From assembly GCA_002633005.1 (NCBI GenBank), contig NMRA01000095.1, forward strand, positions 249,881-313,880: a DNA stretch of 64,000 bases. Direction: 5' to 3'. Of the stretch, positions 47,747 through 60,359 are shown piece after piece. The notes beneath the pieces were generated by a model, which worked only from the letters and a program-made list of their open reading frames with translations, was not told the DNA's origin and ran no database searches. The number at the start of each line of letters is the position of its first letter. The first letter of the stretch is position 1. This DNA is from Phoronis australis. Lineage: Eukaryota; Phoronida; Phoronidae. Made by a program: the position numbers and the translations under genes.

Positions 47747-50460
47747 AGTGTACGCAACAATCTCTCCTGTAAAGCTGATGTGATCATAGTTATGCGCAAC
47801 CTCACGTTTTCCCCTAGTGTATTGCGTCAACGGATCTGGCCACAGATTTGGCTGTGCCCCTACTGGAGGCCGTTACAGAGTTCCAGTTCTTTATGTCTTG
47901 AACTATTGATCCAGTGGAACTGGTGAAGTGAATCAAGTAAAGACATTGTAACATTCACGGACTTCTAAACCTGAGTGACTAACAAAGGTTACAAAAGATC
48001 GTTGTATGTTGTTGCGTGGGTTCTTGGCTCACCAGTGAAAATTCTTCTAAGTTATCTTCGCAGATAACTTATCACCTGCCTTCATAACCGTAAACCAGTA
48101 GATAATACCTGTGTAAATCACCAGTTGACACCACGATATAAATTTGACTTAAGAAACAGATAGCATAATCTGTGGTTTGTGTCATACTGACAATTCGATG
48201 CATTCAATTTTGCCAAAACTCTGTTATAGACTTGATCTGTAACTACCACAAAACACGTCACCGTGAACACACTTTAAATGAGACATCGGAAATACACATT
48301 GAATGTACCCAAACAACGCCAGTGGGACTGTGATGATGTTTAAAATCGTTTGTTCATCTGTGCGTTGCACACTTCATTTGTACGTTTCATTGGAGTTTGT
48401 TTCATGAGAACCGAAACCTTTTCATGTATCAGCTACGAGGCGTAAGGCATGAAAGCTACAGGTACACCAACTCGTTTAGTTCTATCAGAGACATAGGCTT
48501 ACGCACGTGACTATAGGCATGTGACTACTTGTATAAGCAGTCGATGCTCTTCATCAGGACTAGCAGAGCATTCATTGCATTTTCATATATATTTGAGGTC
48601 ACTGCCGTTGCACGAATGAACTAATTTAACAAAGATGGATTGCTAAATCTTGGATAATGCACGCTTGTCAGCAGCCCAGTTCCAGGCTTGATTAGAAAAA
48701 TCGCAAAAATGCCCACTACAGAGTTCGTATAACTACACCTTATGACACAAATGGGTCAAGCACAATTGAGCGTTGGATGACAGTCGCCGTAAAACACTTA
48801 GTCTCAGTCGAGAACACCGTTTTTGACACGTAGATTACACTCCCAATTTGTTGTTGACAGTTGAACACAAGGTTGTTCAAAGAATCTAGCAATTTGCTAT
48901 AATGGATGTTGATTGAGAATCCTTTAGACACAGAACAGTTGAGTGTCTAGAAGCGTGGGAGATAAAATGTATAACAATTCATCGCGCTCGTATGCTTCTT
49001 GTCTCGGGTTGAAAGAAGCCATAGACTTGTGGATGTTCACAACTCCACCGGTATCTGCAAGTCATGTACTAGGTCCTTATCGTGCATTTAGCCAAACAAC
49101 TACACAGCTAACGATTTTAAACCGGAATCTGTATTTTTTACTTTATAATACTCTGTCGGCATTTGGGTCATGTGACCAAAACTAGTAAACTTTACAAAAA
49201 AAGTTACATCGTTAGCAGAACACCGCGGTATCACCGTCATGAAAAAAAATTATTCGATAAAAATGTTCGGCATGTAGTCTCAAAACTCTGTAACAGGTCT
49301 CTAAGCTGTTATTTGGCTTTAGTTTTATACAACTTTTGTTGATTTTTTTCACATCCCCTTGTGCAAAAAGAACAATTTAAGAACGATTCCTTGCGATAAA
49401 CTATTGGAGAATGGTCTGTAAAACATAGTATCTGAATGCTTGATATGGATCTGATGAGCTAATTCTGATGTGCGATGACCACATTTGATTTGATCATGCC
49501 ATCACCCACATTCCAATTTCACTCCTGCGTGGGGTTTATGGACCTTAAATACCAAATCTGGCTGTAGGATTAATACCAAAAAGTTGTCTAAGTTAATACC
49601 GATATTCTGGCTCAGTTAAGATCGAGGACAAAACTTCAGACAAGTTCGTTACATGAACACAACGGCAGATTGTTGTGTTCGGTTTTAACTTACACAGAAG
49701 TTAATTTTTTTACTTGGCTGGGCATACAGGTACAAACTACGCTTTCGCCAAATGTTGCGAGGCGGTGTATAAAGTGCGATTTCGAGAAATCCCCCTTAGA
49801 TATGAACATTTAGACCTTGCCCGAAGGTTAATGTATTTGTGATTGTCGAAACCAACACACGTACATACTGGAAAAACCGGCACCAAATAGCGATTTGGAA
49901 TCCCACGAGTTTATAAACCAATTTTGAAATTTCAAGGGTTTCCTTTAACGCTACTGAACGTAAATCATTTGTAAACAAAAATACACATGTAGTCTGAAGT
50001 AAAAACATTTTAATTTTGCAAAAAATTAGCGTGACACTGGGGTAAAAAATGGAACCAATGAACTGGCCAAGTCAAGGTCACTACTAGAATCAGACATTTT
50101 GGATTATCGCAGTCTTCCATAGCAGGAAAAGTGTGATTCAACTAATGTTTTCTTGCAATTCCTCGTACACCCCGTAGAAATCGTTATTTTGAAGATAATT
50201 GTTACTGGTTGTTTCGCTATGTTTTACGATTTGGAAAAGTTAGGCTAATTATTAAACGCTAGTTTTTCTATTTTGACAGCGCCATTTTTTACGTCTAAAT
50301 GTACGCTAGCAGCAAGCCCCTAAAACGTGCGGTTTTTTGCGCTCTTGAAAATGACAATACTTTTAACGGTCCCGAAATCTGTCACTCACGTCAACTTTTC
50401 GAAAAAAGTAAATTGTAGCTAATTGTTGCATTGCCGGATTTCCTGTCGCTATGGTATACA
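47747..50460. other. Non-coding stretch, no recognised gene
   Basis: Only short frames without domains (for example 48740-48931 minus, 48943-49185 plus). I see nothing else to support. Confidence 0.4.
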
Positions 50461-50481
50461 CGAGCTACTCACTCCACCCCC

Positions 50482-50493
50482 GCCGCCATCTTT
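50482..50493 (-). promoter_or_regulatory. YY1-like motif in a GC-richer stretch
   Basis: AAAGATGGCGGC on the minus strand matches the core recognised by YY1-type zinc-finger factors and is common at transcription starts. It lies in a locally GC-rich segment (about 50460-50640). No adjoining coding exon was found: the ATG within it opens only six codons. Confidence 0.3.
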
Positions 50494-52097
50494 GCTTCCC
50501 TTGTTGCTCCCCTCCCCCCACGATCACCACTTATATTGGCAAACTCGAAGCTGTCGCCAACTTTTTTATTAAAAGCGCCGCATAGAGCGAGAGTTTTGAC
50601 GTAGAAATATAACGGTAAAAATGGAGCAATATACAGGATAACTACAGCATATTGTAGCCCTTCGGCGTAGCACTACTAACAACAACGGAACGTTACAGAT
50701 GCGTAACAAGCGAGCGGTTGACATGCTACGTGGCTATTTTAACATGACTCTAACACGGTTAAAACAGTGGCCATATAAAAAAGGCTTAAAACAGTGCCCC
50801 CTTGAGACTCTTCATCAAAAACTGCTAAATACGGAGAACCAAAGAAATCACCCTACCTCCTCGGTGGGACAGGGTCCAAGCTGTGTGTGACAGTGTTAGC
50901 TGAATGTTTGCTAACGTTATCAACGACGCTAAAACGTGGGCCAATAAATGTCAAAACAAGATAACGATTCGCCAGACAGGTAATTTATTCACCAGTTTAA
51001 TCAGTGTCCACCTTTAAAATTATTTAGAATTTCGAAATACATGTGTGTTACGTAACAGTCTGGCTCGTTATCGCGACTAAGTCCATTATTTTGTTACTAC
51101 ACGAATAATGTGAGAGGTATGTTAATCAAATCGCCTTATAAATCATTTGGAGGCCGCCTTTGAACACCAAAATTTGGCTTTAGTCCTATTATCGAAGACA
51201 ATTCTTGACCGTCACTAACTAAAGAATTAAAATCTAATCTGAAATATTCTAGCATAATATATTATGAATTTTTACGACATACATGTAGCAGTTCACAAAC
51301 TCCTTGACCGTCGCCAACTAAGTTGTATAATTCAGCTTAATGTAATTTGATGGGTTATCATTATGATTGAATAATTACACCTGTATCTCTTAGCTTGTTG
51401 CTTTTCATATCGGTTTATATAGCTGAGCATTGCGTAAAATGCTACTGTCCTGTATTATCAAACTGCACTAGAACATTCCCTCTAGTCCCTTTCCGAGTGT
51501 AATGTCAATGCACTGATAAACACGGCGATGACATCTACTGACAGCAATGATGATAAACAAGTATACATGTACATGTATGTACATGTATGCACAGGGCTGC
51601 GTTCTGCGGATGTAAGAATCTCGCAAACGCGACAGCCTTCACGAGATATCACCTTGCATTGCAGAAGAAGCATGCGGTCACACAAGCTTTTCTTGGTTTT
51701 AAAATGTTCCAAGTCTTCAGAACGCAGTCCAGATGCGTGTGAACGGGTGTCTTTTTTACGTGTTTAGTTGTGGGTAATGAATTGTCGCAAACCTGGAATA
51801 GTTCTATGCCACGTACAATAATTGTGCGATGGCGATATCGAATAACCAAGCTAAGTAGACTAGGTGTTGGCTCTACGCCACACAAAACCTGAAACAGTAC
51901 ACACCATGGATTTTTGCACATTTTGAATTACCGGTGGCCACAAACTAAACGTATGACGTAAAATTTAGCTAAACCCATGTTTATTTTGTGTAATTAGCTC
52001 GAAATTGTGATTTTTCTTTCAATTTTGCCAATTTTCACATTTCCCGCCATGTGACGTCATGGGTTGAACACAAGAGAACAGTGACTAGCATTGAACA
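50494..52097. other. Non-coding stretch, no recognised gene
   Basis: A small ACATGTACATGT palindromic cluster lies at 51566-51588. Frames at 50699-50890 and around 51482-51921 are short, overlap on both strands and show no domain. Confidence 0.4.
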
Positions 52098-52346
52098 ATG
52101 GCGGAAAGCAGGGAATTTGAAAGCGACGACGATTATGAGCAAAAATTGAAAGGATACTATGAAGAAACGTACGGGAATGGTGGCCAGGATGAGGAAATGG
52201 GGTTGCACGAAAGCGAGAATAAGTTTATTGTGCTTCCGGCAGCGTACTTTTCTACTTTGAGCCTTACGAACTGGATCCTCCCGCGAGAGAAGCGGCCTCG
52301 GGCTCGGCGAGTCAACCCAGTCATCCAACAGACGATCCTGAACTAA
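52098..52346 (+). CDS. Possible 5' exon of a gene interrupted by the assembly gap
   Basis: An ATG in good context (AACAATGGCG) opens an acidic N-terminus: MAESREFESDDDYEQKLKGY, then YEETYGNGG. The same frame ends in a stop at 52344-52346, 34 bases before the N gap. From about 52243 a second frame reads VLFYFEPYELDPP; an acceptor-like CTTCCGGCAG precedes it. That FEP motif resembles the PYxFEP stretch seen before zinc-binding domains in some invertebrate P2X7-C-terminus-like proteins. Either a short intron or a one-base error would join the two frames; the gap hides what follows. The function is unknown. Confidence 0.35.
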   Translation: MAESREFESDDDYEQKLKGYYEETYGNGGQDEEMGLHESENKFIVLPAAYFSTLSLTNWILPREKRPRARRVNPVIQQTILN

Positions 52347-52380
52347 GAGCTGATGTTTCTGAATGATAAATATTGTACTT

Positions 52381-52600
52381 NNNNNNNNNNNNNNNNNNNN
52401 NNNNNNNNNNNNNNNNNNNNNNNNNNNNNNNNNNNNNNNNNNNNNNNNNNNNNNNNNNNNNNNNNNNNNNNNNNNNNNNNNNNNNNNNNNNNNNNNNNNN
52501 NNNNNNNNNNNNNNNNNNNNNNNNNNNNNNNNNNNNNNNNNNNNNNNNNNNNNNNNNNNNNNNNNNNNNNNNNNNNNNNNNNNNNNNNNNNNNNNNNNNN
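52381..52600. other. Assembly gap (220 N)
   Basis: 220 consecutive ambiguous bases. Open frames reported through this interval are artefacts of reading N as sense codons. Confidence 0.99.
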
Positions 52601-54039
52601 GAATGGCGTATCACATTTTGGGCGATTCTGACGAATGTAAAGGCTCGTAGGCCTATATTGGTGAGATTGAATAGCCGCTGTGAAAGCGCATGACAGGGAT
52701 GGCAAAGACACTGGTATAAACTCCGAAGTGCACGACACACTCGTTTGAGAAAGTAGAGGTGGGGATAATGGCCACAGAAAGTTCCTGGTTTGAACGAGGT
52801 GCCAGAATGGCTGTTGGGCTTAAAGCCAATAATCCCCTTTTGAATAATATCACAGAAGTGTCAGATTAATGTTGGCTGACTAATGACAGAGACCATAGAA
52901 AGGTTAACGTCTTTGTTCAGGGTCTAGAACATTGCAGAAACTGTCTCTTAATACCGCCAGAGGGCGACGAGATTTTTTCCACGGGAAGCTGTCAAACATC
53001 AATCCCCATTTAATGGCGCAAGGCGGCTCTGCTACGTCGGGGAATTTATTTTGTAGTAAGTTATAGAAGGTGTTATTGATATTTATTATGTATTTTTTAT
53101 TCACCTGAAAGAATGACAATGTTTTTCCACTAGCAATCAGGTCGTTGGTTTCAAGTGTAGCGTTTGTAATGTACCACAAATTTCGTGGGGATGTAGACAA
53201 CACGTGGTGACCCTGGCGGCTTTGACAGAACTGCGCTAACTATACTTTCTTTAATCACCACCACGCTTCTTCCACTTTTAATTCGCCAAAAATATGGTCA
53301 GACTCGTCGCCGTGTTTTAGCTTTGTATTACAAATGAAATAGTGAAAGTTTTGCAAGGCGGTGTTTTATCTTAATTTGTGTCCGAAACTAACTTGGCGTG
53401 TATAAACGAATTTCTCTGGTCAGAACATAAACGTTTGATAAAAAAAAACAGAAGAAAAACAAAGCAGTCACTAACAGCTTTATCTGTCCGACGGTTCTGT
53501 ACAGAGATACACAGGGACGTACATTTCATTGGATGGTTGAAAATCTGCGGCAAAATATGGTCGAATCGCAAATCATCAACTACTTGAAAAACGGCATTTC
53601 GCTAGCATGTTCTTCCGACATTTGGTTGAAATGTTTAGAAATTTGAACTGAAAGGAGTTGTGCAAATATGGACATTCCCGGGACATTCATGCATGAAAAC
53701 TAAACTAAACGGGTAGAAAGTTATGAAAATACACTGTACGTCCACCTTGCAAAATTTCGAACGTTCTCGCTACAGGGATTGCAAACACATAGTTTGTGTT
53801 GTGAGATGAGCTGATGAGAATTATCTAGTGTGAATGGCAGTCGTTGTTAGTATTCCCTTTGTATGTGAACCATCGACGAACATTTAGCTTTCCATTAGCA
53901 GTAATAGAAGTGCCACTTGTTTTTGTTCCTTTGGTGTGTTCATGAGGTATTAACATCATAACCAATATGTAATCAATTTCCTAGTCCATGCAGAGAAATC
54001 GAGATGTAATGGATTAGATATTGAATTGTAGTATATATT
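52601..54039. other. Sequence right of the gap, no recognised gene
   Basis: A minus-strand frame at 52904-53203 contains ATLETNDLIASGKTLSFFQ just before a CTTTCAG|GTGAAT junction that could serve as a donor, but there is no domain match and no good acceptor upstream. I leave it unassigned. Confidence 0.35.
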
Positions 54040-54079
54040 TTGTTGTTTTCTCTCGTCTTCGGATTTTGTTTAAATCAAC

Positions 54080-54160
54080 ACGTGCGTGCGTGTGTGTGTG
54101 CGTGTGTGTGTCTGTGTACGTGCGTGTGCGTGCATTGTGTGTGCGTGTGTGTTTGTATAG
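54080..54160. repeat. Impure (GT/GC)n microsatellite
   Basis: Alternating purine-pyrimidine tract of GTGCGTGTGT type, with a few interruptions. Confidence 0.85.
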
Positions 54161-54303
54161 TGTGTTTATTTCTGTATAAAGGGGCCGTTGGCCTAATTAC
54201 ACAGACTAAGGCTACAAGAAGAAGTGTTGGGTACATACATGTAGAAGAACTAGTTTCTGCACGCACGGAATAATTCCTGCAATACTAAATGATATCCCCT
54301 TCG

Positions 54304-54497
54304 CTTAGAGTGGGAAATAAAAAGACGACGTACCAGGTCCGTAACCTGCTAGTGAAATTGAGACGAGAAGACTGGTGAGCGGTGATTCTTCAACACCAGC
54401 ACACCGTAAAATTTCCACAAACAATTTAGGGTCAGGTACAGTACTCTCACAGCCACCCTCAGTATTCACCCCATCCTGGGTCACGACTATTTCTGTA
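54304..54497 (-). CDS. Possible terminal exon of an unidentified minus-strand gene
   Basis: After an acceptor-like CAGTCTACAG on the minus strand, one frame is open for about 63 codons to a TAA at 54306-54304. It contains IVVTQDGVNTEGG, DPKLFVEILRCAGVEESPL and a short hydrophobic stretch LLVSISLAG. The composition looks coding, but an open frame this long can occur by chance. It is downstream of the EAR-repeat exon on the same strand, yet the splice phases do not fit a direct join. Confidence 0.25.
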
Positions 54498-55846
54498 GAC
54501 TGACGGAAGCCGACATGAGTGGGGGTTGGATGGAAAATAATCCCCGGGGCTGCGATCCGTAGACGAAAGGCCCTCGCGTGCTTTGCTGGTGATACATGAC
54601 GTCACTACGTGACTTCCAACGGGACAATATCAGAAGCAAAGAAACCATTAAAACAACATACACGTATAATTGACTGAACGCAAACATTTTAATATGAAGC
54701 ATAATGTGACAATTATACAATTGAATAGACTTTAACAAGTTATATGAAATAGAGATAGTCATTAAGAACACAAGTAATGCCCGAGTTTTGCACAAAAATC
54801 TTTCCCTGCTCACATGCTTCGTTTTTATCGTTACATCGTCCTTTCTCACGGCCAACACCCATTCCGCAGAGCTCACCAGGTTTATTTTCTACGAGTAATA
54901 ACCGCTCATTTTTATGACTCCTGGCGACACCAACCGGTCTGTTCTACAACATAGCTAACTCTTTTCTGCCCCACCCTTGTCTTCTCACTCTTCAGCGTGC
55001 ATGTACACTAATAATGATGTGACAATCTTTGAATAGTAATTTGCATAAGACGACGTTCAAACATATACCGCTTACGTGTGGGCTTCAGACACAACATTTC
55101 CCCGTATAACTGTACTCGCAATACAGTAATTTCAAGGCCTTACTAAATGTTAACAACATTAAAGACCCTATCCGTAAACACGAACACTTCACAATATCAT
55201 CTCTTGCTTCGTTTTAATTTCAGAATTAGAATGATGACGTTATCAGTCATAATATTCATACCAACATTTACTGAATGCCTGTGAAGGAGTCTTTTAGCAA
55301 CCAAACCACCGTAAAATGCTTCCGCCGGCAAACTGCACAATGAAAATCAGCAAAGCGCAACGACTAGTACAATTCATAGTATTCCAAGTTACTGACAAGA
55401 AAAGTGCACACACTTGAACTATTTAGAAGCGCTAGCAAACAATCATAGTCGCCATAAAGGTATTCTAATTGACAGACACTTGCCACTCTTTCTGAAATAC
55501 ATGTATGTAAAACTAATAAAAATGTACAACCCTGGAGAGTATTCAAAACGTGTATTCACCAGGACGCTATATTCTTCTCATTGGTTGCACGTATACAGTG
55601 TATGTATTGTACAAGTTTACTGACCAAAACGACCTCTGGTGGTCAAAACCATTAAAACAAGGATCACGCAGTAAAACTAAGGTAACAACATTCACAACAC
55701 ACTTATTTCTTAGAACGTAATACAACCTAAACGTTTAGGTCAAAAGTTTATGTCCGTGCCATCAAATGAATGATAATTGTTTAAATTATCTCTTTCATTT
55801 TCATTTACACATTTTATTGAACTTAACGACGATGCACTTATATGTA
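54498..55846. other. Non-coding stretch, no recognised gene
   Basis: A 129-codon minus-strand frame (54487-54876) shows no domain. Nothing else is supported. Confidence 0.4.
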
Positions 55847-56293
55847 TCACACCCATTTGTACAGATTTAATGTTCCCTCGCACGTACGTACATCATCGTC
55901 CCCATAACCATTACTGCGACTATTCAACTGAGCCAGATACAAATAACCATCACGATGGAACGACCGCCACATTATGCAGTCGGTTTCATTCAATTGTGCA
56001 TGCTCGTAGAAACGACCATCAGCTCCTAGTTTATAAAGTACTGTTGAACTGGGGCACCACATAATATAACCGGTCACTGGCCTCAAAAAATGTTGAGTAT
56101 CCGTTGCCATGGTTAGACAGAGTTTGCAAGTAGTCAAATCGCCTGGATATTTGACTCCATTTGAAAATAATTCGTGACAGTTTAACACTGTCCTCAGTGA
56201 CAGCCATGTATCGGACGCCGCTCTTAGTTTTGAAAGTTGTTGGAGCGCTGCTTCCTCCTTGAATTTGGGGCAGTGTTTGATGAGTAATCCAGC
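55847..56293 (-). CDS. 3' exon of an EAR/EPTP-repeat (beta-propeller) protein, with a frameshift
   Basis: EAR (EPTP) repeats of about 45-50 residues form seven-bladed propellers in secreted or surface proteins such as LGI1 and TSPEAR. The exon follows an acceptor TTACATTGCAG. The first frame contains SGVRYMAVTEDS and RIIFKWSQISRRFDYLQTLS, then YSTFFEASDRLYYVV, a good repeat. It stops at 56031. The next repeat continues in the frame one base on: STVLYKLGADGRFYEH, then CIMWRSFHRDGYLYLAQLN and a final LYKWV before the stop at 55847. The switch falls at a run of four C (56054-56051, minus): three C would keep one frame throughout. It is therefore a sequencing error, a null allele or a pseudogene. 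The first frame needs a phase-1 upstream exon, not identified. Confidence 0.65.
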   Translation of the reverse strand, partial: AGLLIKHCPKFKEEAALQQLSKLRAASDTWLSLRTVLNCHELFSNGVKYPGDLTTCKLCLTMATDTQHFLRPVTGYIMWCPSSTVLYKLGADGRFYEHAQLNETDCIMWRSFHRDGYLYLAQLNSRSNGYGDDDVRTCEGTLNLYKWV

Positions 56294-57193
56294 CTGCAAT
56301 GTAAATAGTGCCGTCATACAATAAGTCTTACTTTTACGAAAGCTGTCACGCTTCAACGTGAGAACACACCACTGCAACTGGCAGCACGTGTTCCCTCGTT
56401 CAATGAAAGAGCGGAACTCATTTTGAAACCAATCTACTCTGAGCAGTTGTCCAGCTTATCCAGCGTCTGTGCTGCCACCTTCGGCGTAGCTGACAAATAG
56501 AAATAACTGCAATAGAAAAAACTGAAATACATCTCAGCTACAGTAGGTCCAACCGATTTACCCACAGCTCGGGGTCAGCATGCGGTCCACTTTACGATTT
56601 TGTGTGTCTGCGTCCACATGATGGCGTTTAACTCACGCCCGTGGAGTCTACTCTAAAGACTGAAGTCGCTACGATTATTGGCATTTTTTCTACCAGTTCT
56701 GTACAAAAGGTTTGCCTTTTCAAAAAAATTCCCCACCGAAGCTCTATTTTTGACACAAGTTAAACTCTGATGGTCAATTTGAGGGGGGGGGTCGAAAATA
56801 TACAATCAAGGTTCCGTTTTCTAACTACAGAAATGCACAGAACGAGGTTTAATATTTTCAAGAATGTCTTGCTTACACTTATAAAACTTTGCAATGGCCG
56901 ACCAAATTATACTCGTATTCGTCAACATTATATCTCTCATTCTATTGTCCAACAAATTTGAATGGTTAGCTATAATCAACACCAACCAAACGGTGGTACA
57001 TGCATTACTGAAAGTAAAATCTATAAGTAAACCTACATGTAACTATATCCAAAGTATAGTCGAATATTGCTCATGGACCCAAAGACTGGGGTGCAATGAT
57101 TTTCAAAATCACGTCAAAGAGTGCCAAAAGCCACCCATCCTGATCCGTATCAATGTCGTGTAAAGTAATCATTGCGGTCACTTAAGGACCGCT
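56294..57193. other. Presumed intron of the EAR-repeat gene, no other features
   Basis: No further EAR-like exon is visible here. Short plus-strand frames at 56770-57163 have no domain. Confidence 0.35.
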
Positions 57194-57239
57194 GTGATCA
57201 CTTCCGGGTATTTCTGTATCCTTACGAGATTGCCTCTTG

Positions 57240-58300
57240 TCCCCCCATTCTGGTTTCACTCTGCTGTGTTGATTGTATCAAATCCCTTAATACATGTAAG
57301 GGCAGGTAAGATACACTCAGCAATGAGATACATTCTTAGGCTCTGGAGTATTGAACAAAGGCACAGACTAGCCCAGGTGAAAGCAATGTTCCGGGTTGCT
57401 AAAAACATGAAACATCTTTTGCATGCAGTTGACTGTGCCCAAAGGCACCAGATTAAAGCGTGGCAAATCATGGTTGGCAGCAGCGGAAACCACAGTAGAA
57501 AGAGTGTGTGAGCTGGATCTGGTTCGCAGAGGAGAAGAGTATAAGCAGGTGGATGAAAAAACAGCTAGCAGATTCACTAGGGTTGTCATTACTATGGGCC
57601 GAGAGTGTCGTGAGAGGACGAATTGTGCAGTTAACAGTGAAGTTCTTGAGCTGGTCTATGAAAATTGTTGCGAAGGAGGATGCTGTGGTGTACACTGATG
57701 GATCGGTTAAAAGAGGAGAAAGATCTGGATGGGGCTATTTTAGTCAATGTGGATGGCAAAATAGTAGCGGAAAATGGTGAGGCATATGAGCTCACGACAT
57801 CTAGTATGAAGATGGAGGAGGTTGCTGCTGATAAGGCACTTGCATGGCTACAGGAAATCACTCATACCTGTGCAGTTATTGTGACAGACTCTCAGAGCAT
57901 GCTGAGAAAACTCGAAAAGTGATATCTCAAACTCGAGTGGCTGCTGCATGTACATGTACAAACAGTGGAGAGAGCTGACTTGGATATTCTCCCCTGGGCA
58001 TGCCGGGATCACAGGAAATGCGAAAGCTGACAAGTGAGCGGGAAATGCACCGATACAGGGCGCCCTCAGATATAGGGGAGAGTGAGAATCTCGGAGCGCT
58101 TAGAGAGGTGGAGCCACGGGAGAATGGAGATGTAATTGACAGAATGCAGCTGTTTGGGTATGAGAGCTCGGCTGTGGTGCTGATAGTCGATTGCATGGCC
58201 GGGAAAGACAACTGTGTACTCAGCAGTTGATTGGAGTGGAAAGTCAAAGGACCTTGTCTGACTTGATGACGTGGAAAGCCGAGTATCTATGGGTCTGCCC
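57240..58300 (+). pseudogene. Decayed non-LTR retrotransposon (RT tail and RNase H)
   Basis: Several broken plus-strand frames align in order with the C-terminal part of a non-LTR retrotransposon ORF2. About 57290-57500 gives RAGKIHSAMRYILRLWSIEQ, the region after the RT catalytic core. About 57600 gives MGRECRER. At 57690-57920 an RNase H domain begins VYTDGSVKRGERSGWGYF (first catalytic Asp), then after a frame change continues MKMEEVAADKALAWLQE (catalytic Glu) and VTDSQSMLRKLE (third Asp). About 57990 a PGHAGI-like stretch is the end of RNase H. At least three frameshifts make it non-functional. Minus-strand frames across it are shadows. Confidence 0.7.
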
Positions 58301-60350
58301 CAGTGTGACGACACTGGTTCTGCACCCAAGTAATACCCAAATAAGGTAAGGTACAATTTAGAACAGCACACCATATTCGTACCGTCGAATATGCGTTTAT
58401 GCAACACGCAATTCTGTTACCAATCACGTACTTGTGACTTGCCGTTTGAGTAATGGTAGCATATGCTTAAATGGGAAATTTGAATTCATGGAAAGGAACT
58501 GTCAATATGGTGCACTACGTGTAAGCAGAGAATTACTATACAGAAAAGTATCAGGACAGGTGAACACTCAATTTCACTCTAGTCACGACTTTCCACTTTC
58601 ACGCAATGTAATTCGGATATACATGTACTTTGAGATTGGCACTTACAAGCAGAGTTTGGTCGGTGGCCAATAGTCCAGACCCAGGCTTTCACTTTTAAAA
58701 CCATTAATACTTAATATTTGTATACAACTGTGGCATCAAATGTTTCAGTTGAGAAGACTTCGACCATTGGACACACATACTCATTGACTTCTTAAACTTG
58801 CTGTATCAATCCTTTGTTAAAGGGGAATGTAACCTACTTCCGTGTCATTTCAGTCAAAAAAAGATTCTTGGACTATCCCAGTTATATGTTTCAGGTAATT
58901 GCAGCTCCCCGTAATTTTATTAATAAGTCGTGCATTAATCCGGAAGTGACGTTTAGGGGGTCGAACTTTCAGCCATTTCGATTCCAGTACGTTAAAGGAT
59001 CTGTTCCATTGTTGTGGTTGTGCTAAATTGGTTGGACCACTTGCCCATTGACGAGTATTCTACTACAAGCTAGGTTGTCGGAGAAATCAGTAACGCTGGA
59101 TTTAGGAATCTTTTAGTTTGGAGTAGCAGTGGGTGGATATATGTTTGAGTCCGAGTATAGTGAGGCAGAATACTGACAGCTGTTGAGAGGGACGAGGCAA
59201 AGACTGAGGACAGACGTGGTGGGACGTCTTGGTGCAAATGCAAGGTGTGCACAGTCATGCCAACCCCAACGGAACGCCGTTCCTACTGGATGGTGACCTG
59301 AGCACCCAAACTGCTTGCATCAATCCGTGTGACTAGCTTGCCTCACACCTGATACCTTCTCAATAGCTCGGATGCAAATCCACAATAAACTTATCACAGT
59401 TTGTCTCACCGGCCTGACCACTAGACGACGAACTGTCCTCCCCACTGGGTATCGAACATGGCATGTATTCACTCCCACTACTCAACCTCGCTGAAAGGCT
59501 GCGTACAGGCTCTGGGCTGGAGACAAACCAGCACAGGGGGAGTCAGTGCTATTTCCCCGAATAGCAAGCTCTGGGGGTACGTTTGGAGGCACGGGTGACA
59601 GTACATGAAGCGCCTCCAGCCACTGTAGATGCTCGCGAGGCTACACACTTAGAAATACAGTTTTCGAGGGTGGCGACGGGGCTCTACCGGGAATCAACAG
59701 CGACAGTATGGCATCCTTTTTCAGGCGTTGTTTTGCAGGAATTCTGTGTACATGTACATATCTCTTTCGTAATCCAACGAGAGAAAATGCCACACAATCG
59801 GTAATTCTCCACTGTTTTGTACATTACGTTGACAGTAACGCTGAGTTTTTGATATGAACGGGCCAAGTACGGCGGAGCGTGTCATCTTCCGGAAAGCGGT
59901 GTAATGGCATACCCAAAGTGAGACGATAATGAGTACACTCCAGTTGGCAGTAACAGTGGAGCATGTTGACCGAGTCGTAAACAGACGCAAACGACATGCG
60001 AACTTGTCACAACCGAGGTAAAACACTTACTGACTCAACAGGTCACAATCAGATTATATGAAAACAAAATGGCGGGAAATTCATAACCCCCTAAATGTCG
60101 CCTCCGGAATAAAGCGCCACTAACTCATAAAATTACGGGAAACCATTATTAACGGAAAATATGTCTGGATAATCAAAGTATAGTCTTTTTACTAAAATGA
60201 CACGAAAAAGGTTGCCATTTCCTTTTACCTGTTGCTTTTCAATATGGAGTGAAATACTTCTCACGGTAATATTGATAGAATTGGTAAATTACAAAATGAG
60301 AGCTGCAAAAGTGATTCTTAATTGTCATTTTTAACACCGTCATCCGATAT
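58301..60350. other. Non-coding stretch, no recognised gene
   Basis: The segment 59400-59480 contains TGGGTATCGAACATGG, which recalls a tRNA T-arm in reverse and could be a SINE relic, but a full tRNA fold is not evident. Nothing else is supported. Confidence 0.35.
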
Positions 60351-60359
60351 TCTTATAGA

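Noticed and set aside
47489-47926. 145-codon Arg/Lys-rich frame
   Set aside because: Mostly the reverse strand of a MITE copy also found at 33069 and 63615; a repeat, not a gene.
52321-52740. Several frames of 92-139 codons across the gap
   Set aside because: They consist mainly of N and have no evidential value.
57468-58407. Minus-strand frames of 60-113 codons
   Set aside because: Shadows of the plus-strand RNase H/RT relic.
59400-59480. tRNA-like T-arm (GGGTATCGAACATGG) as a tRNA gene or SINE head
   Set aside because: No complete cloverleaf or properly spaced A and B boxes could be drawn.
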